A DNA stretch of 64,000 nt from the NCBI GenBank assembly GCA_029204225.1, contig MU832176.1, positions 1-64,000 of the forward strand, read 5' to 3'. Position 1 is the stretch's first letter. The number at the start of each line of letters is the position of its first letter. The position numbers and the translations under genes were made by a program. The notes under the pieces are model-generated. The model was given only the letters and a program-made list of their open reading frames with translations, ran no database searches and was not told where the DNA came from. Of the stretch, positions 56,912-64,000 are shown in pieces. This DNA comes from Diphasiastrum complanatum. Taxonomy: Eukaryota > Streptophyta > Lycopodiopsida > Lycopodiales > Lycopodiaceae.

Positions 56912-58328
56912 ATGGCATCGAAATTGTTGTTGGTGATATTGGTGTTGGTGGATCTGGTTCATCTCTCATCCACGGTAAGTGGTGAGAACAGTAGCACGCA
57001 GTTTGCTATTGTAGATGGCGCCTCCAACATCAATTGCTCCAGCCATCTCTTCAGTCTGGGCTTCGTCCCACTTATGCCCTCCTCCTACACTGTCAATTCC
57101 AGCTCCTCTGGCAGGTGCTTGTACTCCCAGCCCGTCCATCTCCGAGATCCTGATGCGTCTGTGCGGTCCTTCAGCACCACTTTCACCGTCTCTTATGACG
57201 GCCAAAAGCAGGGCTCGACGCAATTGAGCAACATGCCAATACAGGCGGCTGGCTTTGCTTTCATCATCGTTGCTGACCCCGATCGGGGGGCTAACCAGGT
57301 CAGCAACGGAGACGCCTCCAGCCCACAGTACCTGGGACTAGAGTTTTACCTCCGGCTCCATAATCCAATGTTGGATCGACTACGAAGCCGCGGAAAAGAG
57401 ATTCACTGTCTCTTTGGGCACCGAATTGGGATCGAAGCCTCCCATTCCCCTGATACATCAGTCGGGAATCGACCTCTCTTATATCAGCCAGGACACAATG
57501 TGGATCGAGTTTAGCTGTGCAGGCGTGGGAAGTGAGGACTACGTGCCATCTTTCGTGTATACTAAAGGCCCGGCTCATATTCTGTGAATTCCTCGGTTAA
57601 TAGTGCCACGTATGTTTCTTGGTGCTTAACGTTATCGAGGCGTTCAGTACAGAAATCGGCAATAATTTTTCGGTGGCTGGGTTTATTTTTTGGCGTCACC
57701 GTAGAGAAAAAAAATGGCTAGAAAAAGAGTATCAAATGATCAGGGAGGAGGAGCTGGAGCACGGCCCCATCAAGTTCTCGTACAAAACTCTAAGAGCTGC
57801 AACGAAGATTTCGGTGAAAATTGGCAGTCGGCGGGTTTGGATCAGTCTACAAGGGCCATGTGTTCGGGAGGTATGCTGTGGCGGTGAAAAGACTCTCCCC
57901 TAACTCTCTTCAAGGAAAGCGTGAGTTCTTCATTGAGATTCGCATCATCGGTCAGCTACGCCACGGCAACCTGGTGCAATTACAGGGATTTTGTCACGAG
58001 AAAGACGAGCTTCTACCTGTTTATGAGTTCATGCCCAAAGGTAGTTTGGACTTCCACTATCTATATAATGCTTCTTGGTTTCCAAGGGGAGGCTCGAACC
58101 TGGGACCAAAGAAACTTTGGATGCCAAGCTAACCAGTTGAGCCAACCCCGTTGGGTCACTATCTATATAATGGTGCGCTACCATGGGAGAAGAGGTTTTG
58201 AATTCTGAAGGGACTGGGCAAAGCATTGCTGTACTTGCACGAGGAGTGGGATCCTGAGCAGTGCGTGGTGCATCATGAAGCCCAGCAACGTGATGTTGGA
58301 CAACGATTTCAATGCAAGACTGGGTGAC
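56912..58328 (+). pseudogene. L-type lectin receptor kinase pseudogene
   Basis: The ATG at 56912 opens a signal peptide (MASKLLLVILVLVDLVHLSS). A legume-lectin-like domain follows: GRCLYSQPVHLRD, SFSTTFTVSYDG, AGFAFIIVADP. After about 57330 the frame shifts (SNVGSTTKPRK, SGIDLSYISQDTMWIEFS). A shortened membrane segment (VAGFIFWRHRREKKWLEKEY, about 57675) leads to GPIKFSYKTLRAATK, a further shift, and kinase subdomains: GGFGSVYKG (loop), YAVAVKRL (Lys), REFFIEIRIIGQLRHGNLVQ, LQGFCHEKDELLPVYEFMPK. A SINE splits HYLYNGALPWEKR. Then, past a TGA, GKALLYLHEEWDPEQCVVH is followed by MKPSNVMLDNDFNARLGD one frame away, with the HRD segment damaged. At 58329 an inverted LTR cuts the gene at the position of DFG. 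Such kinases are plasma-membrane receptors. This copy cannot be active. Confidence 0.9.
58071..58156 (-). mobile_element. tRNA-derived SINE, 86 bp, in the kinase exon
   Basis: On the minus strand the insert has a tRNA-like A box (TGGCTCAACTGGTTAGC, 58144-58128) and B box (GGTTCGAGCCT, about 58101-58091), the internal RNA polymerase III promoter of tRNA-derived SINEs. The 16-bp sequence CACTATCTATATAATG stands on both sides (58055-58070 and 58157-58172) as a perfect target duplication. Without the insert and one duplicate, the host frame runs straight through HYLYNGALPWEKR. There is no coding capacity. Mobilisation would have depended on a LINE. Confidence 0.92.
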
Positions 58329-59508
58329 TGTAGCGCAGGCATCTCAAAGGGAGCCGGGAACCACGACTTAGCTTCCCAGCCTTCAACTCTTGCCATTCAA
58401 ACCCACTTGACATACAAGCAACCAACTCGCCAACAACGATCAGACTTAACCAACTTGAAGTTCCGAAAACCAACATTGAGATCCAACCTGGCGCCATGCC
58501 AGATCGGGGGTCCCGATGTGGGTGACTTCCCTCCAAGCAAGCCGCCCGACATACATCAAACTTAACCAACTCGAAGCTTCGTTACAAACGAGTAACATCC
58601 ATTCCAAGCAAGCGGTCTGACTTACATCAGACTTAACCAACTGAAAGCTTCGTCACGAGCGCTGGAAGCCAACCTGGCGCCACGCCAGACTGGACAGCCA
58701 TAAACAGGTAACATCCACCCAAGCAAGCCATCCAACTCAGCCGACAGGTTAGAGCTCGTTCCCCAAGAGCTTAACCCATTCACGTTCATGCAAGGAACAC
58801 TTAGAACCACAAGCCGCGACAGATATGGAAACAACCAATTCCTGGACCAAATGGTCCTGACAGCATACCGCTGGCGCCACGGACCGAATGGTCCTGACGG
58901 CATACCGCTGGCGTCCCGGGATACGACCCTCAGCTATGTGCCAAGTTAAAAATTTTGAAAGCGGCCTTACAACTGGCGCTTTTACCGAACACTGAAACCC
59001 AGAAGGTAATCAAAGTCAGTTTGAGGAAAATCCCACTTTATTGATAAATCTGAGAAGGTTACATTTCAAGTGTGTGACCGACCCTAGTCTCCGGGGCGCT
59101 AGCATGCCAAGGCGAGAGCCATGACAACATTCCAGCAAGGGAGGCTGAGACTTGGTTGGAGCTCGCTCTGAGTCGCAACCCGCACTCCCCTATAGTATTG
59201 GTGTGATTCGGCACCCCCCCTCATACCAAGCACTCTACCCAAGCTGGTAAAGCACGTTTTTCTCTCTCTAGGATTTTCTCTTTCTAGAAAGTCATTTTCT
59301 CTCTCTAGATTTTATTGATCCCCAGGCTTCCTTTAATCATGCCTAGATCGTGTGAGGTGATTGCACATCGATCTGAGCTCTCTGTCTGGACTCCGCTAGA
59401 ACCGATCAAAGATTTTCAGCCATAGGAACTTGGCGCCGGCTGGATTCTGGTCACAGTGGAGCCGGGAGCGGCGCCGGCGCCGGGGACATAGTTGGCGCCG
59501 ATGGCGCC
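58329..59508 (-). repeat. Inverted copy of the 1245-bp LTR (truncated)
   Basis: The reverse complement of the young element's LTR, from its CA end (TGTAGCGCAGGC at 58329) to inside the GGCGCC cluster (59508). A deletion of about 35 bp in that cluster and scattered substitutions distinguish it, so it is older than the pair at 51-56 kb. Its left edge falls in the receptor-kinase coding sequence. Its right edge abuts another LTR piece in plus orientation. Confidence 0.92.
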
Positions 59509-60100
59509 GGATGAGTGTTCCTTGCATGAACGTGAATGGGTTAAGCTCTTGGGGAACGGGCTCTAACCTGTCGGTTGAGTTGGATGGCTTGCTTGGGTGG
59601 ATGTTACCTGTTTATGGCTGTCCAGTCTGGCGTGGCGCCAGGTTGGCTTCCAGCGCTCGTGACGAAGCTTTCAGTTGGTTAAGTCTGATGTAAGTCAGAC
59701 CGCTTGCTTGGAATGGATGTTACTCGTTTGTAACGAAGCTTCGAGTTGGTTAAGTTTGATGTATGTCGGGCGGCTTGCTTGGAGGGAAGTCTCCCACATC
59801 GGGACCCCCGATCTGGCATGGCGCCAAGTTGGATCTCAATGTTGGTTTTCGGAAATTCAAGTTGGTTAAGTCTGATCGTTGTTGGCGAGTTGGCTGCTTG
59901 TATGTCAAGTGGGTTTGGATGGCAAGAGTTGAAGGCTGGGAAGCTAAGTCGTGGTTCCTGACTCCCTTTGGGATGCCTGCGCTTCAGATAGCTGCCGATT
60001 GTTTAGCTATAAGGGCTATCGACCAAAAAGTGGTGGGGCGTGACTGAGGCAATGTGCTGCTTAATGGTGAAAGCATGGATGGTTGGATGGATATTTCCCC
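59509..60100 (+). repeat. Partial LTR and leader repeat of the gypsy element
   Basis: Plus-strand LTR sequence from GAGTGTTCCTTGCATGAACG to GATGCCTGCGCT (about 59985) corresponds to the last 475 bp of the 1245-bp LTR. It is followed directly, without the primer site, by one leader unit (GATAGCTGCCGATTGTTTAG onwards to about 60085). The primer site and most leader units have been deleted. Confidence 0.88.
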
Positions 60101-60290
60101 GTGGGCTAATTCTGTGATAGATTTGTGTGGGCGCGGTTAGGCAAAGGTCCTACGTCCGGTCTCAAGGGGAATGTGGCTTGAGAGGGATCCTCTGTGTTTG
60201 CTTTGGTTGGTATGTTCGTTTGTGGTGTGCTTGTTTGGACCTGAATAACCCCTGGTTGCTTAACTTCTTCCAGGTGATCTGATCTAGTTG
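60101..60290 (+). other. Leader/gag remnant upstream of gypsy pol
   Basis: This corresponds in part to 53445-53530 of the young element (TGATNGATTTGT.TGGGCGCGG and GGCAAAGGTC). No Gag domain is visible, so gag has been lost between here and the protease. Confidence 0.5.
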
Positions 60291-62240
60291 GGAGTTGAAG
60301 GAGGAATTTACATTTGTGGGTGGACGACATACAAGTATGGAAAGGAGCTTCCATGGGGCAACCCCCAAGATTGGTTCAAGATTATTATTCCTATCCGGAA
60401 AGATCGCGGGGAGGAAGTCAGATTTCATGATCGACTCCGGAGCTTCACATAACTATATTTCAAGGAGCGTAGTGGAACAGTTCAGCTTGCCGACCAGAAA
60501 TGTAACATCAACGCTCAAGGTAGAAACAACAAAGGGAGCACTGGACGCAGACAAAGCAACATTGAACATCTCGGTGCAAATTGGGAGATGGAAGGCTAAA
60601 CTTAGCTTTTTGATTTTAGAGATGGATGCCTTCGATGTAATTTTGGGCCTTCCCTGGCTAAATGAACATTGTATTGCAGTTTTGGGTAGGAGCTCAAACT
60701 TGGTTCTCTTGGATTACAAGGGACAGATCTGTATGACAAAAGCTCTGCCTGGAGGGAATGCAAAGGGCATCGATATTGAACAAAATCTGGTTGCTGCATC
60801 TGTGATTAAAAGCATGGCGAAAGGGAAAAGGTCAAAGTGCTTTCTTTGTATCTGCAGAGAGGTTCCAGAAATGAAAAACGCACAACAGAAAAACTTGCCA
60901 AAGGAGGTGGCAGATTTGCTAGAGGAATTTAGCGATGTGTTTCCAGAAGAACTCCCAGCTAAGTTACCTCCTCGAAGACCAGTGGACCATAAGATTGAGT
61001 TGGTACCAGGAACAAAACCAACTTCACGAGCACCTTATAGGATGTCCCAAGAAGAGTTGGTGGAACTGAAATGACAACTTGGTGAATTGATAGACAAAGG
61101 ATTCATTAGACCCAGTGCTTCGTCTTTTGGAGCCCCTGTACTATTCGTGGAAAAGGCAGACAAGACACTGCAGATGTGTGTGGATTACCACATGCTCAAC
61201 AAGGGTACCATCAAGAACAAGTATCCCATGCCTAGAATTGATGACCTGTTCGACCAGCTCAAACATGCCAGATATTTTAGCCGAATAAATCTTAGATTTG
61301 GATATCACCAAATTCGAATAGCTAAAGGCGATGAGCACAAAACGGCTTTTCGAATACGGTATGGGAGTCACGAATTCAGGGTGATGCCGTTTGGTCTAAC
61401 AAACGCACCAGCCACTTTTTGCACGTTGATGAACAACATTTTTCAAGACTGCTTAGATGAATTTGTCATTGTGTACATCGATGACATCTTGGTGTTTAAT
61501 CGTAGCCTCAAAAATCACATTAAACATTTATGGACTGTCCTCCAATGACTAAGGAAGAACAGCTTGTTCGCGAAAAGAGAAAAATGTGAATTTGTGGTAG
61601 AGGAAGTTGATTTCCTTGGACACGTTATAGGCTACGGACGAATTCGGATGGATCCTAAGAAGATCAAGACTATCTTGGATTGCCTGGCTCCTAAAACTGT
61701 TCATGGCATCAAATCCTTTGTGGGCTTATGTAACTTTTATAGGAGATTCATTGAGGCATTTAGCAAAATTGTGGCACCACTGTTGGAGTAGACCAAGACT
61801 CATCTGAAGATGACATGGACACCGGAATGTGAAGTAGCGGTCCAAGAACTAAAACGACGGATCACTCAAGAACCCATCCTTGCCTTACCGGACTTTAGCA
61901 AACCTTTTGAAATACATACAGATGCGTCGAACTTTGCTATTGGGGCCTGTTGCATATTTTTCAAAGAAATTGAGTGACGTAGAGCGACGATGGCCAACTC
62001 ATGAAAAAGAAATGGTCGCAGTAGTTCAAGCAGTGGAGCATTGGAGACATTATGTGGCAGGAAACCCCTTTAAGGCGTTCACTGATAATGCATCACTCAA
62101 GTACTTCTCATCCCAAGGTATGATCACGCCAAAGCAAATGAGTTGGCAAAACTTTCTCTCAAAATTCAATATAGACATTGTACACACGGCGGGAAAGAAC
62201 AATGTGGTGGCGGACACACTAAGTAGACAGGATCAGAGGC
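60290..62240 (+). pseudogene. Ty3/gypsy protease-RT-RNase H region
   Basis: The protease is FMIDSGASHNYISRSVVEQF (about 60424) with FDVILGLPWLNEH. A linker (EEFSDVFPEELPAKLPPRRP) leads into the [77 protein letters not shown] (usual SKIDLRSGYHQI), [16 protein letters not shown], the YIDD box at 61474-61485, and DFLGHVIGYGRIRMDPKKI. RNase H begins FEIHTDASNFAIG. After a deletion of about 20-25 bp with a frame change near 61945 it continues VAYFSKKLSDVERRWPTHEK, EMVAVVQAVEHWRHY, FTDNASLKYF and HTAGKNNVVADTLSR. In-frame stops are TGA at 61072 and 61546 and TAG at 61789. Integrase is missing. It belongs with the partial LTR at 59509. Confidence 0.92.
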
Positions 62241-64000
62241 TGGTTTGTTACTGCGGATTTTCCTTGATGTTTCCCATTGGCCGAAATAGAAAGACAAGAA
62301 AATGATGAGTGATGAGTGACATTGGATCCTAGTAGGCATGTATCCACGTGCATAATAACTTTCTATAATGCTATTGATGTCCTTCAATGCTTCCAAGTTA
62401 GGGTCCTTCAATTGTTCCTTGGTGTATGGGAGGAATCACGGTTTGCGGACCAAAAAATGGAGTTTGGATATAAATTTGACAAATAGAAGAATTATAGCTG
62501 CAAGCTTGCTTGCTTGCCTTATTGTCGTAGTGGAATCTAGACATTTCACATCAATGGGCATCAAGAGTTATAGTTGTAGTTCCTATGCTTTAAGATATAC
62601 TGTAACGTAAGGCAAGTAGCCTTGAGGAATACTAAAACACAGGATTTATTAGATGTGCATCTCTGTCAAATGCTTCTTTAGTTTGAGAGTGGGAACGGGC
62701 TATTTTTTTTTTCTCAACCACCTTCAAAAAGTTGTCTCAAATCAAAAGAAGAGAGGGTGGCTAAAGTCTAATTTTTTTGGAGAACACTTAGCTTCGCAAT
62801 CAATAAAACAGATGACTCAAACTTAAGGAAATTTCACGATTGTTTCATTTATTTTATTGTTTAGGAAAAGCCCAAAACCGAAAAAGAATCATCAAAAATT
62901 GTTGGTTCATAATAGACTGTAAACCCAACACTTGCTGAAATGTTCATAACAATCTTACCCATTCCAAAGGTTTTTTTGTAGGAACAAGTACTTTTTCAAT
63001 GTGGAATCAAAAGCCAATTCTGTTGGAGAGAGGGAGAGTAGCGAGAGTTGAGAAAGGTGTCGTAAAAATAAGAAATTAGCTTAGAGGGGTAAGACAAACA
63101 CGAACGAGAAACGAAACACGAACGAGAAACGTACTCAAACAAAAATTGTTCGTGGCAGCGGAACGAGCTATGCGACTCTCTCCGAAAGCATGACTACGCC
63201 TATTAGAACGAACAGAACGTTAGTAATAGAAATCGCGGTCGTTCTTGATTACGTAGCCAAACATTAATGAACGAAGCAAATAGCTAGACAAATTATGTGT
63301 CGTGAATGATTCACGAAGAGCTACACAGTGCTCGACAGATAATTAATTGCGAAACATTCGTGAAAGACATGGCTAAATGTTAGTCATCTATTACCAAAAG
63401 GAGCAACTAGAAAGATCAGACAGAATGAATAATAAGCTTAGCAATATTAACACAAATCTGAAAGCAGAACAAAGAACTGTATCAGATTAAGTATCTCGAG
63501 TATACATGTCAATAATGCGGTAGAGCACAAGACAGTAGTGGGCGAAATCGCGTGCCCTACGAAGCTTATTGAAACTGTAAAAGGAATGAAACCTTATTGC
63601 TTACAAGCTAAAGAATCAATGCACAGAGCATCTACTTTTTGTTTATCTCTGATAAGCTTCTCTTCGTCGTTCTCTCTCACTTACTAACTTCTTGATTGTT
63701 TGGTCTCCGTTATTGAATACGCAAATGGTATTCGCTATATATACATAATGTTACAAGTGTGCAGATGAAGAAAGTACAGGGTGGATGTGCTGTCTGTAGG
63801 AGATCATGGGTGGCTGCAGTCATCGTCCAGTTTGTTAGCGCAGATGCATGAGCGTGAAGAGGGTGTGACGTTAGCCTTTGCTTTTTGTCTCTTCATTGTC
63901 TGTGAGAATTTACATGTGAATATGTAGACTGCGCGACAACGCGAGTAAAAATGCAGCATGAATGGAGGCAAATTAAAAATGGGACTTAGGTGCCAGAGGA
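62241..64000. other. Non-coding stretch to the window end
   Basis: No integrase, LTR partner or gene is recognised. A short direct repeat (ACACGAACGAGAAACG) lies at about 63098-63128. The segment from TGTTGGAGAGAGGGAGAG (63021) onward has an LTR-like start but no partner in the window. Confidence 0.4.

Noticed and set aside
58071-58156. A functional tRNA gene
   Set aside because: A and B boxes are present, but the sequence does not fold into a full cloverleaf as read and is flanked by a target duplication, so it is a SINE.

Overview
This window looks like repeat-dense nuclear DNA from a land plant. The evidence is plant-type gene remnants (an L-type lectin receptor kinase, a C2H2/exonuclease-family fragment, a cupin fragment and an FCP1-like HAD fragment), plant Ty1/copia and Ty3/gypsy retrotransposons with initiator-tRNA-Met primer sites (TGGTATCAGAGC), a DUF659/BED hAT transposase with GT-AG introns, a tRNA-derived SINE, and a short CCCTAAA block. 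Very long (CT)n, (CA)n and (TA)n tracts and the absence of any intact host gene suggest a large, repeat-rich genome. The species cannot be named from the sequence.

Layout. 1-4.9 kb: microsatellites, a broken three-exon C2H2/exonuclease-type gene piece (1.1-1.9 kb), a 15-16 bp tandem repeat (2.9-3.75 kb) and a decayed cupin on the minus strand (4.1-4.85 kb). 6.0-6.3 kb: a long foldback. 6.9-10.2 kb: two decayed copia fragments, the first with a probable 3' LTR. 10.2-11.7 kb: a compound CT/CA satellite with an alternating A-B-A-B linker pattern. 12.0-13.2 kb: a broken DUF7869-like gene. 13.4-16.4 kb: a roughly 370-bp satellite, present again in opposite orientation at 25.0-26.4 kb. 19.5-21.9 kb: a four-exon hAT transposase pseudogene joined to the tail of a LINE. 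21.9-23.0 kb: microsatellites and a GC-rich GGACGCGTCC-type repeat. 28.2-36.1 kb: a roughly 680-bp satellite whose units carry 23-bp palindromes, split by a 5.04-kb copia element with a perfect ATAAT target duplication. 36.7-39.3 kb: a second, internally deleted copia. 39.3-41.6 kb: a degenerate FCP1/NIF-like phosphatase gene with a recent 360-bp tandem duplication. 42.4-43.7 kb: copia and gypsy scraps. 45.7-46.3 kb: a transposon-like protein remnant.

48.9-62.3 kb is the most informative part. A gag-only element (TR-GAG type, 48.93-51.31 kb) lies 11 bp from a very young non-autonomous LTR element (51.319-56.537 kb) with 1245-bp LTRs that differ at one noticed base and a perfect ATTGC target duplication. 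Beyond it is a lectin receptor kinase pseudogene (56.9-58.3 kb), interrupted by an 86-bp tRNA-derived SINE with a 16-bp target duplication and cut off inside its kinase domain by an inverted copy of the same LTR. A further partial LTR in plus orientation leads into a gypsy pol region (PR-RT-RNase H, 60.3-62.2 kb) that shares the LTR and leader repeats of the young element. This makes that gypsy family the likely source of its enzymes.

No intact host gene, CRISPR array, rRNA gene or functional tRNA gene was found. All coordinates and alignments are hand-read.
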